Below are positions 32,878 to 43,993 of a stretch of 64,000 nt of DNA, one piece after another (the first letter of the stretch is position 1; every line of letters begins with the position of its first letter). This DNA is from Lyophyllum atratum (lineage: Eukaryota; Basidiomycota; Agaricomycetes; Agaricales; Lyophyllaceae). The stretch is from NCBI GenBank assembly GCA_014905825.1, contig JACGCN010000002.1:2666001-2730000 (forward strand), given 5' to 3'. Position numbers and translations under genes: made by a program. The notes beneath the pieces were generated by a model, which was not told the origin of the DNA, did no database searches, and saw only the letters and a list, made by a program, of their open reading frames with translations.

Positions 32878-35289
32878 ATGCCTTCTATTGGAGTTGCAGT
32901 GCTCACAGGTTGGATTTCACCGAGGTCTTTACACGAAATCATTTAAGGGGTTACCCTAGTCAGTGATCGAGCCAGCTTCGACTCGAGCACAGATGTCTCT
33001 GGACCCACGATCCAGAAGATTTTGAACGACCAGGATGGGAAGTTTACATGCAACGACCGTTTGATCGTCCCCGACGATACCACGCGGATCCAGGATGCAG
33101 TTAAGAAGTGGGCCCAACAGGAGGACATTCACTGGATCATCACTACAGGTGGCACCGGGTTTGGTGTACGGGATCTTACGCCAGAGGTCACCCTTCATTT
33201 CGTCGATCGCGGCGTGAAGGAACTCATTGGTTGGATGTGATATCCACAGGCCATCAAACCGTTACTCGAACGCGAGGCATCTGGTCTTGTCCACCTCCTT
33301 TTGTCAACGTCGTTGAAACACACGCCTCTTGCTGCACTTTCTCGTCCTATTGCTGGAACGATCGGCAAAACTCTCATTGTAACTCTGCCGGGGAGCGTAA
33401 AAGCCGTCAAAGAGAATCTGCAAGCTTTGTTAAATGCTGGAGTGGCCGAACATGCCATAGATCTTATCAGAGGTGGAACGGGACGACAGATTCATAGCGA
33501 GTTGGCAAAAGCTAGCGGTGAGGCACCAAGGCCTGCCTCATCGCATACCCACCACCATCACCATCACCACCATGGTCACGATCACCCTGTCCCGCAACCC
33601 AGATCGACACTATCGCATGACCCCTCTGCACCTGGTATGTCGCAGCTTAATCGCGCTCTCCAATAGGAGGCAAATTTATATGATTCGCAGTCTCCGCTCG
33701 GCATAGGCAGTCTCCGTATCCATTGATTTCCTTCCAAGAAGCTTCGCGCTTAATAGAGAAGAACATTGAACCTCTGGAGGCAACGTCTCACATTGTACGC
33801 CGCTCCCAACTGTCTCCCGCATGCAAGGCCAAGCTCATGGTTCCATAGGTGGATCATACATTGAGAGGCCACGTCTTGGCGTCAGACGTCTACGCACCGA
33901 ACAATGCGCCTCCGTTTCCTACGACAAGTGTCGATGGCTACGCTCTGAGATGTACGTTTACGTCTTGCAGCTTAGGCTTCAATAACCTCATCTTATGTGA
34001 CCAGCCACCGACCCTCTTGGAGTATACAACGTCCTAACCTCGCAACTTCATTGGTTATCCGATGAAATACCCCCCGGTTCAGTATACCGCATCAATACCG
34101 GCGGCCCCCTACCAGCAGGCGCAGACACTGTCATCATGGTTGAAGACACACGTCTCGTTTCGACGCACCAAGTTCCGGGTAGTCCACTCGACGGTGAAGA
34201 GAAGGAAATAGAGATATTAGCGCAAGTACCTTCTGGGGAGAATGTCCGCGCCGCCGGCTCAGACGTCCGCAAAGGAGACCTCGTCCTTCAAAAGGGCGAT
34301 ATCATAAGAAGCAGTGGAGGAGAGGTCGGGACGTTGGCTTTCATAGGAAGGAAAGAGGTAACTGTCCCCCTGGACACGAAGTATCACGTCTAATCTATGC
34401 ATAAACAGATCGAGGTATATAAGAAGCCTGTCGTCGCCCTCTTGAGCACAGGAAACGAAATAGTCGACCTGCATTCACCCAAGTCGCTCTCAGGTGACGG
34501 GTGGGGTAAGATATTCGATACGAACCGACCTTCTCTTCAAGCTGCCTTGGAGGGAATGGGCTACAAGGTCGTTGATCTAGGAGTTGTTCCTGACCGGTTG
34601 GATCTCCTTCCTTGGTTCAACCTATCAGAGTCTCATCCTGTGCAGCATAGAAGACCACGTCGCAGCAATTAGGCGGGGCCTCGAAAGCGCAGACATCCTG
34701 CTTACCACCGGTGGTACATCAATGGGACCCACAGACCTCCTGAAACCCGTAATCGAACGCCACTTCAACGGGACCATCCACTTTGGCCGTGTCACCATCA
34801 AGCCGGGGAAGCCGACCACATTTGCGACTATCCCGTTCAAAAATGGGGTCTCCAAGCCCATGTTCGCCCTTCCCGGTAACCCAGCCTCTGCGCTGGTCAC
34901 GTTCCATATATTCGTTGTCCCAGCTCTACGTCTCCTCGGCGGGTGGCCGAAACCCTTGGTTCACCTTCCACGTGTCCGTGTGCAGGTACGTCTTTCATGC
35001 AAATGTATTCGGCTCGTGACATGGGTTGAATGTGATTGTGTGAATGCTCAAGCTCCAGACCGAGATGTACCTTGACTCTCGTACCGAGTTTCACCGGGTC
35101 ACCATCACGGCGGGGCCAGACGGCCTCAAGGCGTTCAGCACTGGCGGCCAACGCTCCAGTCGGGTGGCCAGCCTTAGTGGCGCAAATGGCTTCGTTATCT
35201 TGCCACCGAAGATGGTTGACTCCCCTAGACTAGAAGTCGGGACCAGCGTCGAGGCGGTTATTATCGGTGAGATCGAGTCTCGACTGTAA
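32878..35289 (+). CDS. Gephyrin-like molybdenum-cofactor synthesis protein (MogA-MoeA fusion)
   Basis: Starts MPSIGVAVLTVSDRASF. The MogA/G domain has WIITTGGTGFGVRDLTPE, joined over an intron to AIKPLLEREASGLVHLLL and then GSVKAVKENLQALL. A linker with eight consecutive His codons (33550-33573) follows. The MoeA/E domain has FPTTSVDGYALR, YRINTGGPLPAGADTVIMVE, GSDVRKGDLVLQKGDIIRSS, VALLSTGNEIVDL, ADILLTTGGTSMGPTDLLK, and FALPGNPASALVTFHIFV. The G domain adenylylates molybdopterin and the E domain inserts molybdate. G-then-E order matches gephyrin rather than plant Cnx1. Intact by eye; ends at TAA 35287-35289. Confidence 0.92.
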
Positions 35290-35514
35290 ATTTTGAGAAA
35301 TGCCATGTGAGGTTTGCTGAGGACACCGCTGAAGCCAATCATGGTCCAGCGATGGAGGTTGGTGGCCCTTGAATGCGAATATCCGGTGTATAAATCCTTA
35401 CCAAACCTAACCAATTTCGTTTGGGTCGAATATCTGCTGGTCCGGGAATAGGAAACGAGGGGTATTTTGTGGCGAGGGTATACATTTCAGCACAGCAAAG
35501 ACAAAGACAAAGCA

Positions 35515-36674
35515 TCACTCCAACCCCAGACTCTCCATGCGTAGACCAATACTAAGATTCTCCTGCGCCCCATCAATCAACTCCTGCGCCATCGCCAAAT
35601 TCGAGATACGCGCGCGCAGCACAGGCAAGCACGCCGCAAACACCCCCAATATCTGCTCTCGCGCCGATGAGTCACTCTTCGTACCCTCCCCCGCAGGGGA
35701 TGCAGATTCCGGGGTGGCTGTCAATGCAAGGATAGACGCTTCGAGCTGCTCCGCTTCCGTGTGGAGTACATCTAATTAAGTAAAAGCGGAGATGAATGAA
35801 TGAGTGGGAAGAAGAAGCGAGGAGCTGTGCAGGGTCCACGAACCGAGGCTGTCGAGCATGTCGTTGTATACTTGCAGGGGCGCATCTTCGTCGGGGGTGC
35901 TCGCGCCGTGCGTTGCGAGGTGGAGTGCTTCGGCCTCGACGCGAGTGCAGGCGTCGCCGTGTGACAGGAAGGTCTGCATGATGTGTGGAGCGGTTTCCGC
36001 GAACTGTAGGAGGTTTGAACGTCATTGTCAGAGCATCATAAGCCTGGGTTGGGCTCACGATATCGGTGGAAAGCTCGTCGTAGAAATCTGCAGCTCGTTC
36101 CGCCTCGAAACGCGTACGCTCGTCGGAGATTTCAGATTCCTCTTCGGCGAGTTGTTGGGAACGCGCTGCTAGGTCTTTCTGAGATTGGTGGTTAGGTTGA
36201 GCGATGGGTTGGAGCTAGAACTGACATACTTTTGCGGCTTCTTCTGCGGTCTGGAAGCAGGCCTCTAGGGTGGATGTCATGTGCAGCCATGGGTATAGCT
36301 GGCCTGCGACCTGCAATGGATCAGAAGTCGGCGCAGGCCTCGGGACCTTTTCCTCGATTGGTGGTGGGACTGCAGCAGGCTTTGGGCGATCATGAATATA
36401 CGCTCATCCATAGTTAAGGTGATGAGATACCGCAGGTTTGACATTCGACGACGATGGTTCTGGTTTATTTACGGAACGTGATTTAGTACTTGGTTTAGTG
36501 ATCTGCTCCGATGTCGGTGCCTTGGTGGATGCAGCCTGCCTAGCCCTAGTGGACGCGGTGCTGGCGGTGGCAAGAGGCTTAGAGACAGGTTTTCTCCCTG
36601 GGAATTGTTCAGCATGGGCCCCGAGTAAGACGAGGAGGAGTACCGCGCGGTGGGGCAGGCTTTGATGGATTCAT
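35515..36674 (-). CDS. Unrecognised coiled-coil protein
   Basis: The start at 36674 (MNPSKPAPPRGRKP) joins over an intron whose donor is GTACTCC. A basic Ser/Thr/Pro-rich N-terminus is followed by helices: LYPWLHMTSTLEACFQTAEE, AARSQQLAEEESEISDERTR, FEAERAADFYDELSTDIFAE, YNDMLDSLDVLHTEAEQLEA, and REQILGVFAACLPVLRARIS. Exons join in frame to TGA 35515. The length and helical pattern suggest a subunit of a larger assembly (kinetochore, HAUS or trafficking complexes contain such proteins) but I recognise no signature. It shares a 152-bp divergent promoter with the LPAAT gene. Confidence 0.7.
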
Positions 36675-36826
36675 CGTGCAAGGCTGGGGAAAGGCGTGGT
36701 TCAAACTCCGCACACTTTTGCAAAGCTACCTGTATCGAGCGTGTCTGCTCGCCGTACCCAGGCGTGCACAGCGATACCCCATCTCTTCCTAATCTACGCT
36801 CACCACCTACTGGTGGAGCCGTATCC

Positions 36827-38027
36827 ATGGCTTTCTTGTTTTCCCTCTTCAAGCCGCTAGCCTACCTGTCGCTGCCGCTCATCATCCTACGCTCGATCGC
36901 AGCCACCTCAGCCACAGGGAGATACTATGTTCGGCAGGGCGTTTATGTTGGGACGCTCATGACCGTGGCCGCCTGCAGCGTGGTTGTGGCGGCCGGGATG
37001 TCTGTGGTGGGCAGACAGTTTGACGTGAACTACGTCGTCGCGCGGACTTTCTACCTTCTCGCACGGAACGTGCTCCAGGTCGAGATACAGGTCGAGGGAC
37101 AGGAATATCTAGATACGCGTCCGAGCGTGCTAATGGCCAATCATCAGACTATGCTCGACATTCTCGTGGTAGGCAGGTGAGCAGACCAGGGCATCTCTGA
37201 TCGCGGCTCCTGGCTAACCTCGGACGTACACCAGGTTGATGCCGAAACAAACTTCAATCATGGCAAAGAAATCTCTGCAATATACCCCGCTGGGGCCCTT
37301 CATGACCATGTCAGGCGCCATCTTCATCGACAGGGGCAACAGCTCGCGTGCGGTGCGATCCCTCGTGGCCGCTGGCGAGCTCATGCGATCGCGTAGAATC
37401 TCGCTCTGGATGTTCCCCGAAGGCACACGCACGAGCTCAGAGGTGCCCGACGTGCTCCCGCTCAAGAAAGGTGGCTTCCACCTCGCGATCCAAGCCGGCA
37501 TCCCATCATCCCCATCGTCACGGAGAATTACTGGCGAATGTATCACAAGGGCGTGTTCGACACTGGCATCATTAAGGTCCGAGGTACGGGCTAGGTTTTT
37601 TGTCTTTATAATGATGGGGCGTTTTATATATTTACCTTGTGCGCCAGTGCTGCCGCCCATCTCAACAACCGGGCTCACTACGACTGATATCCCCGAGCTC
37701 ACGACGCGCGTGCGGGATCAGATGCTCAAGACGCTACGCGAGATATCGGCCGTACCGCCGGGGCACTCTCAGAAACCCGAGGAGGAAGTACGGAACGACC
37801 ATTCCGAAACCTCTTCTATTATACCTTCCCTTCCCAGTCCCGGCGATGCATCGCCTACAATAGCGAGTCAGCAGGCGACGTCGAGTGAGTCGCTAGGCAC
37901 GGGCACATCAAGCGCGTCCTTAGCCTCGTCGTTTTCGGTGTCGAATCTGTCGAAGTCGGAGATGAGCGAGAACGGCGCAGATACGGAGGAGGACGAGGGT
38001 ATGATTTTGGTCGGGCGGCCAACATGA
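36827..38027 (+). CDS. 1-acyl-sn-glycerol-3-phosphate acyltransferase (LPAAT), with an apparent 1-nt frameshift
   Basis: PlsC-family acyltransferase of phosphatidic acid synthesis. Hydrophobic N-terminal segments (LAYLSLPLIILRSIA, LMTVAACSVVVAAGMSVVG) are followed by motif I NHQTMLD (NHX4D), motif II AIFIDRGNSSRAV and motif III FPEGTR. The intron 37177-37234 is clear. At about 37500-37505 the conserved AGIP-IIPIV block is out of frame by one base: the sequence reads GGCATCCCATCATC where the family needs one more C. Downstream, TENYWRMYHKGVFDTGIIK is intact in the shifted frame and joins over an intron ending at 37647 to VLPPISTTGLTT. The C-terminal ~90 residues are Ser/Glu-rich. Taken literally the gene is broken. 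Confidence 0.82.
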
Positions 38028-38772
38028 CACGACAGTTGATTGATGACGGCCTCTGGAAGTAATATATAATGGATCTATACAGAACTACTAGACGTTAACA
38101 TAATCTAGCGCCGGCAATGGGTAATATAGTGGTTTCTGTGCATGGAGGTATTACACCATGGGTATTCGGGTGAAATAGACTCACCGCGTTCCTCCTTCTA
38201 CTCGCACGCCGAGATGGTGACGTTGTTGGTGTGTAATGTCTCCGAGCATATTTCGTCAGCTCTGAGCGCACATGTGCGATTTCTTATTTGCAGGTAAGAG
38301 AGCGTGGTAAGGAGACCAATGACATCGACGAACGCGACGGAGCGTGGCGGTGTTTTCGATCACACGTTCGCGCTAAATTTACTCCTCGGCCTCGCTCCAT
38401 GGCGAAAAAAAAGCGGAAGGCATGTTTGTCGGCAGGTGGTGCACTGTGGTGCACCGAAGGAGTGCCGGTGGCTAATTCTAACGGTGAAGAGGAGAGTCAT
38501 ACCCCAGATCAGGGACGTGCCGGATCATGCGGGCGTGATTGAGTTTATGTACATCGGCGCAGGGTCGAGGTTCGGTCATTGCTAAATTTTTTTTCCAGGG
38601 AGGGGGAGAATCTGTACGCGAACGTTCTCGCGTTCAGCCACAGTCAGCTCCCCTTTCTGTTCCCCGTTTTTGGATGTTTGCGCGTCAGCCTATAAAGCGC
38701 AGTCTCAGACTTATACCCGCTTTGTCCCTGACCTCCATACCCCGCCCCTACCTCCTCCGCCCAATCTCTTCC
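38028..38772. other. Intergenic region between LPAAT and GDPD genes
   Basis: 745 bp. Overlapping frames at 38288-38585 have no recognisable product. A pyrimidine-rich stretch before 38773 fits the GDPD promoter or leader. Nothing else seen. Confidence 0.4.
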
Positions 38773-40256
38773 ATGGCGATCCCTCAGCTCAAGAAGGCTG
38801 CCAAACCACGAGTGTTGCCTGGTACGTTCCTCTCCCACCCTCGCTGAAGAAAAATTTAATGCTCATCGCGTCCTCGTCGCTAATAGACTGCTGGGGTCAC
38901 CGAGGGGTAAGTCTTGCTCCGCCCGTGCCACGTCCAACCCACAGGGGCTCATACACGTCAACCAGGCCTCTGCCCGCTTCCCTGAGAACACCCTAGCAAG
39001 CTTCGAAGCCGCCATCCGCGATGGTGCCGAGGGTATCGAGAGCGGTATTTTCAATGAGCGTTTGCGCTAGATGCCCCGTAACCATCGTCAACACAGACGT
39101 CCACGTATCGGCGGACAATGTTGTTGTCATGTTCCATGACCCTGGTATGTCAGTTCGTGCTCGGACCATGCGCACCTTGTTCACCTAGTTGCCGTGCATA
39201 GAGTTGGGACGGACAACAGATTCAACAGGTAATTATTCTACTCGCCCCTCTTCTGGACATAGGGACTGAGTACTCGCCCCCAGGTCACATACGAGAACGT
39301 GAATGGTACGGAGAGCAAGGTATGCAACACGTCCGCACGATCAAGGAGCCCAAGCAGGCCATCCCCACCTTCGCCGAGACCGTGGCCCTCCTCATGCTGG
39401 TACGTCTTCCCCCTCGCCGGTACCGTGGAGCTGACCCCCTAAACGCCACCAGCCCGAGAACCAGCACGTCAAATTTAACGTTGATGTCAAAGTCCAGAAC
39501 GACCCTGACCGCCTCTTCGCCCTCATGCACAAGGTCATCGCGGCGCAGCCTGACTGGGAGACGGCCCTCGCGCCTCGGATCCTGTTGGGCCTGTGGCACC
39601 CCCGTTTCTTGGTCTTTGCAAAGACACGCCTGCCGTATTGCCGCCGGTCGTATATTGGGGACAGTCCGTACATCGCACGCAAATACTTCTGGGCGGACTG
39701 CGATGCGTTCTCGATGGCGTTTGGCGCCTTGACATCTGCTGAGGGTCAGAAGTGGGTATTCCTGTCTTGGTCGTGTCAATGGAGAATAATCAAATTGCTC
39801 TTTATCACAGATTCCGAATGGAGTGCAAGGCTGCAGGAAAGAAGCTGATGGTGTGGACGGTCAACAAACCAGACCACATGATGGAGGCGAGTCATGCCTT
39901 GGATGCAATTGAGATTTGGGAATTTAACTGACATCTGTACAGGCTGTCAGATGGGAAGTCAATGTGATCATTACCGATGTTACGAGAACATGGCTTGATA
40001 TGCGCAGCGCGCTGGAGAGTACGTTATTAACGTGCTCTGTAATGGCGAACGGCATTTACTGATTCGTCAATTGCTTCTTACAGCGGACTATGAGAAGATC
40101 GGATCCCAATACGGGCGCGTCTTCCTTTGGACGACACCAAAGTATTACACGCCCTTCCTGCTCGCAAATAGCAACAAGGCAAAGACATACCTTGAACGAA
40201 TCGCTGGACCTTTCGATGCCTTGCCTATCTCGACTGCGATCAAGACTCAGGCTTAA
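38773..40256 (+). CDS. Glycerophosphodiester phosphodiesterase family protein
   Basis: Starts MAIPQLKKAAKPRVLP. GDPD catalytic motifs over several exons: DCWGHRGASARFPENTLASF (the HR-E catalytic pair), IESDVHVSADNVVVMFHDPE (metal ligands), LGRTTDSTGHIRE, IPTFAETVALLMLPENQHVK, FNVDVKVQNDPDRLFALM, KKLMVWTVNKPDHMMEAV, and NVIITDVTRTWLDMRSAL. The fold hydrolyses glycerophosphodiesters or, in the Pgc1 group, phosphatidylglycerol; the general layout resembles Pgc1, a mitochondrial or lipid-droplet phospholipase C, but the substrate is inferred. The intron 39887-39942 begins GC (ATGGAG/gcgagt) and is needed to join HMMEA to VRWEV. Ends at TAA 40254-40256. Confidence 0.9.
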
Positions 40257-40599
40257 TTTTAGAAGGAAACCCATAGACCGCATTATTCACTCAGTTATAC
40301 CCCGGTAGACATTGCTTTCTGGTTTTTTGGCGTCGTTCTCTATGTACCATTCTACAAGCTCCCCACTTATTATACCTGTACCAAATTGCAACTGCTTTGA
40401 TCATTGAACGTGTGGTTGAGTGAGAGCCGGGCCGATAAACAAGGGACAATCAATTGGCCATGCGGTGTTGTGCACACTTGACCTCATTTCCAGTCGTCGA
40501 TTTCTCATCTTCAACGCCCACAGCAGGACTGACTCGACATACGGGAGCGCACAGCCGCCACCAGTGCTATACTTACTATCTATTAAAATCTTCACCATA

Positions 40600-42552
40600 A
40601 TGTCCTACAACCCTCGCCGCACACATCGCAAACGGGTCTCAGCCCTGCGCCTCTCCTCCGACACCACGAGCACGCTTCCCGAGTACATCACCATCGGCGG
40701 TTGGAACAGAGAAGACGACTCGGACAAGCCTCCCGATTACCCAGACAGCGCAGAAGAGGCAGACGCAGACACCGATTCAGACGGCAGCCCTGCTTCATCT
40801 TACGTGCCACCACCGCTCTCGCCCTCTGCCCCATCCCCGCGGCGCCAGAGACGCTTTACGTCGCACAGATCGAGGCCCTCTACCAGCTCGACCGATCCGT
40901 ACCTCGATTCGCTCCTCGCACGCAGCGTGCACGCACTGGAGATGTCCAACACGCTCTTGCAGAGCTCCATGTCGACGCAGACCAGTCTGTCCACCATCTT
41001 CTCGTCGGACTCGCAGGCGGATGAGGTCTTGGAAAGTAGTGCGCGGGGGCTGTCGATGCGGATACAGGGAAGAGACAGGCAGAAAAAATGGGCAGACGAC
41101 TTGGAGGAGATCAGTAGAGAGGTGGATGGCTTATTTGACGAGGGCAGCAGGCCCGTCGCCTCTTCTTCGTCGACAATCGAGCCCAGCATCAGCAGCAGTC
41201 TCCCGTCGTCAAGTCCCCCGCCGCAGCTTTATCGCCATCGACGGAGGCCGTCGCTGCTGGAGCTGCGCAACACCCTTGACCCCAGGCCAAATTTGCACCT
41301 GTCGTATCAGGATCGCTCAGACCTTGTCTCGCCTCCCCCAAGGGCACTCACTCAATATGTCACCTCCACTTCTGACCCTGACGCGGTCACCCTCCCTTCT
41401 ACTCTGGGTCTTCGCGTCTCGTCTTCTTCACATACAACCGATAGGCGAGCGTCTGAGCCCAGCCTCCATGCACCCCTCTCCTCTCCGCAACTTACGGATA
41501 GGCCGTTGGAGCCATCTACACCGGCATATAACATGCTCTCATCTTTTGTCAACAGAGCCTCATCTTCTGGCACATCCACTCCTTCAACCTCCATGGCGTC
41601 CGTCACATCCCCTATCGCCTCCTTCCTTGCCAACTCACGGCGGAGCTCTAGAAATACGAGTACAAGTACAGAGCGGAGCGGTACACACGCAAGGTCCTCG
41701 CCTGCGACCAACAAGTCTAAATCCCCAGACACCTCCCGCGCAGAAAACCACGACCGCTCCTCCCGCTCCCTCACCCCCAAGCAAATACTCACCGCCCTCC
41801 CCCACCGTCCCATGACACCTCCCACCGAAGAATCATCCTCATCCTCCGACAGCTGCCCCACCAAACGCACCATCCTCAGCCTCCGCAAAATCCTCGACGA
41901 CCAGCCCGCCCCCGCCCCCCCACCCGAACGTCCCCGGCCCCCGGGCTTCCTCCCCCGCACCGCCGAGCCTATCGCAGAGACCTCCACAGCCACGGCCTCC
42001 GTGTCGCGCCTCTTCACCAAGTCCAAACACTCCTCCTCCACGCGCCCTTCCTCCCCGCCGCGCGTCTCCGCGCTCAAGCAGCCGTCCCCCGCTGGATCCA
42101 TGGACACCACGCCGGCCCCGTCCCCGACGGTCATGAGCATCCCGGATTTCCATTTCCTCGGTGCGGGTGTGGGAAGGGTGCTGGGCGGGGGGAGCACGAC
42201 GCCGAGCAGCGCTGGGTCGGGAAGGTCGACGCCGAAGAGGATCAGTTTTGCGGAGTTGCCGGAGTCGTATGCGGGTACGACGTCGGGGAAGTTTGGGCTG
42301 AAGAAGGGGAGGAGGGGGAGGGAGAGGGGGAAGGGGAAGGGGAAGGAGGAGGAGGAGGGTGCGGGTGGGTGGTGGAGTGGGTGGTTGGTTAGCACGGGGA
42401 CGGGGACGGGGACGGGTGGGGTGGGTGGGGGTGGGTTTGGAGCGGGGGCGGGGAGGCATGAGGAGAGGGTTGAGGATCGGTTGAGTAGGAATTGGGGAGG
42501 GAGGATGGCGGGGCCTGGGTTTGGGTCGGGGCTGGATGAATGGGCGATGTGA
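40600..42552 (+). CDS. Large disordered Ser/Thr/Pro-rich protein, intronless, unrecognised
   Basis: A single exon of 651 codons from ATG 40600 (MSYNPRRTHRKRVSALRL); an in-frame ATG at 40420 would add 60 residues that look like leader. The only ordered-looking segment is about residues 105-185 (DPYLDSLLARSVHALEMSN, TLLQSSMSTQTSLSTIFSS, KKWADDLEEISREVDGLFDE), probably helical. The rest is Ser/Pro/Thr-rich, then a Gly-rich tail ending LDEWAM. A short conserved helix in a long disordered protein suggests a cell-cortex or scaffold role, but that is inference. Coding-strand composition flips from C-rich (41700-42110) to G-rich (42150-42550). Confidence 0.75.
   Translation: MSYNPRRTHRKRVSALRLSSDTTSTLPEYITIGGWNREDDSDKPPDYPDSAEEADADTDSDGSPASSYVPPPLSPSAPSPRRQRRFTSHRSRPSTSSTDPYLDSLLARSVHALEMSNTLLQSSMSTQTSLSTIFSSDSQADEVLESSARGLSMRIQGRDRQKKWADDLEEISREVDGLFDEGSRPVASSSSTIEPSISSSLPSSSPPPQLYRHRRRPSLLELRNTLDPRPNLHLSYQDRSDLVSPPPRALTQYVTSTSDPDAVTLPSTLGLRVSSSSHTTDRRASEPSLHAPLSSPQLTDRPLEPSTPAYNMLSSFVNRASSSGTSTPSTSMASVTSPIASFLANSRRSSRNTSTSTERSGTHARSSPATNKSKSPDTSRAENHDRSSRSLTPKQILTALPHRPMTPPTEESSSSSDSCPTKRTILSLRKILDDQPAPAPPPERPRPPGFLPRTAEPIAETSTATASVSRLFTKSKHSSSTRPSSPPRVSALKQPSPAGSMDTTPAPSPTVMSIPDFHFLGAGVGRVLGGGSTTPSSAGSGRSTPKRISFAELPESYAGTTSGKFGLKKGRRGRERGKGKGKEEEEGAGGWWSGWLVSTGTGTGTGGVGGGGFGAGAGRHEERVEDRLSRNWGGRMAGPGFGSGLDEWAM
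42394..42453 (+). repeat. Dense G-run segment with G-quadruplex potential
   Basis: Successive runs of three to five G separated by one to three bases (CGGGGACGGGGACGGG and TGGGGTGGGTGGGGG) inside the last part of the disordered protein gene. Many registers of four G-tracts are possible on the coding strand. Confidence 0.6.
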
Positions 42553-43102
42553 TTTTTTTGGATTTATGTATCTTTATTGGTTTCTTTTCTTTTTGTCTTT
42601 CGTCTTGTCCCCTCAAGTTCACATATAGTGATGCGGCATACCCTATTGACGACCCTCTCATGACATATCTACATACATTCTTAGGCCTGCACCTGCCTTA
42701 GCTAGCCCGACCCAGATCTGCATTCTTCATTTATTCCGCGTACTGTTTTGTCTACCTACAACCTAACAATGATACCACACCGTGCCGCTTGTTTTTAGCA
42801 TTTTGGGCTCACTTGTGCATGCGCAAGAGGAAAGGGGTGGACGAAGATAGACGAGTGACGACCACGGTCCATCCACGACATGGCTCTGTCCTAGAGGCAG
42901 TTGAGAGTCACTGACCACCTCTAGATTTATCTCTGGTGTAATAACGATATCACGCCTTGCAAGCGAATTTCGAGGATTTTAGGGATATATTCATAGGTGC
43001 ATATGTAAGAGAGAAGGAAGGGCATAAGGCATAGAGCATAGGTAAGTGAAGTACTAACAGACGAGTGAGCACACAACAACGAAGTGAATCTGCCCCGAAT
43101 CG
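42553..43102. other. Intergenic region, convergent 3' ends
   Basis: About 550 bp between the disordered protein gene (plus) and the tail-anchored protein gene (minus). No coding sequence, repeat or RNA gene recognised. Confidence 0.4.
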
Positions 43103-43993
43103 CTACAGATAGGACAGTCCACACACAGTCACGATTCCCCCAATGAGGCCCGCCAGAATGAGCTGCAAAAAAGTCGTCAGGTGCGGGCCCTGAGCCGGCA
43201 TGAGCTCCATCCCTCCAGGCATACCGCGCTGCGACTTGTCGACGATGCGACCCACGACCCCAGCGTCGCGACCCACGACCATCCACCAAGAGCCGTCCAC
43301 CTTCTTCTTCGTGAGGGGAACGTTACCAGCCGGGAGCCGCACAAGCGCAGCATGCATCCCTTGCTTCGCCGCTAGCTGCTGCGTACGCGCCGGATCCGTG
43401 CGCTTCGTCGCGAACATGCTCACCACGCGCCGATTCTTCAAGTTCTGCGCTACATGTCCGAAGAAACTTGAAGAGACCGACGCGCCATCGTCGTCCTCCT
43501 CGTAGTCGTCGTCGTTGCGGCCCCGGATGGTCTTCCCGTCGTCGTCTACTAGGACTGTTGAGACGATCGAGCCGGCGGGGGCAGGAACGCGCGCCACCAT
43601 GAGAGGCGGGTCGATCCAGTTGGGGTTACGCCGGTGCCACGCGCCAGACTCTGGAATGTCGAAGGCGGGATCGAGTAGGCGCTTTGGACTCGGATTCGAA
43701 TCGGAGACAGGTGCACGGATGGCTGAGGGGGTACGTTGACGAGGGGGAGTTACGGGTGGTGAGGCGAGGGAAGAAAGGGAGCCGCTGAAGAGGGAGGAGT
43801 AGGAATGGGTTGAGGAGACTTGAGTAGATGGGGGTGGGGATGCGTAGGAGGGTGGAGGGCTGAGGCTTTCGTCCTTGACGGGGCAGAGGGGAAGCCCGTC
43901 AGGGCGCTTATGGCCCGCCATGGGTAGACCGCAGGAGTGGCAGTGGGGTTTCTTGCGCGCTGAACCTGCATTCGGGCTGGGAGTTCGAGACAT
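43103..43993 (-). CDS. Predicted tail-anchored membrane protein with an N-terminal Cys motif, unrecognised
   Basis: From ATG 43993 (MSRTPSPNAGSARKK); an in-frame ATG at 44014 adds seven residues. Near the N-terminus PHCHSCGLPMAGHKRPDG and LPLCPV hold CHSC and a further Cys/His set, a possible zinc-binding knuckle. A Ser/Pro linker, an acidic patch (RNDDDYEEDDDG) and a conserved-looking middle (GSWWMVVGRDAGVVGRIV) follow. The last ~24 residues (TTFLQLILAGLIGGIVTVCG) are a membrane segment with only a few residues after it, the pattern of a tail-anchored protein. Single exon. Localisation to the ER or mitochondrial outer membrane is inferred; function unknown. Confidence 0.75.
   Translation of the reverse strand: MSRTPSPNAGSARKKPHCHSCGLPMAGHKRPDGLPLCPVKDESLSPPPSYASPPPSTQVSSTHSYSSLFSGSLSSLASPPVTPPRQRTPSAIRAPVSDSNPSPKRLLDPAFDIPESGAWHRRNPNWIDPPLMVARVPAPAGSIVSTVLVDDDGKTIRGRNDDDYEEDDDGASVSSSFFGHVAQNLKNRRVVSMFATKRTDPARTQQLAAKQGMHAALVRLPAGNVPLTKKKVDGSWWMVVGRDAGVVGRIVDKSQRGMPGGMELMPAQGPHLTTFLQLILAGLIGGIVTVCGLSYL

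Noticed and set aside
39285..39779. Minus-strand 164-codon frame
   Set aside because: Lies opposite conserved GDPD exons and has no recognisable domain.
41352..42395. Long open frame (347 codons) on the minus strand
   Set aside because: Mirror of the strongly skewed plus-strand disordered gene; low-complexity Gly/Val/Arg content and no start context.
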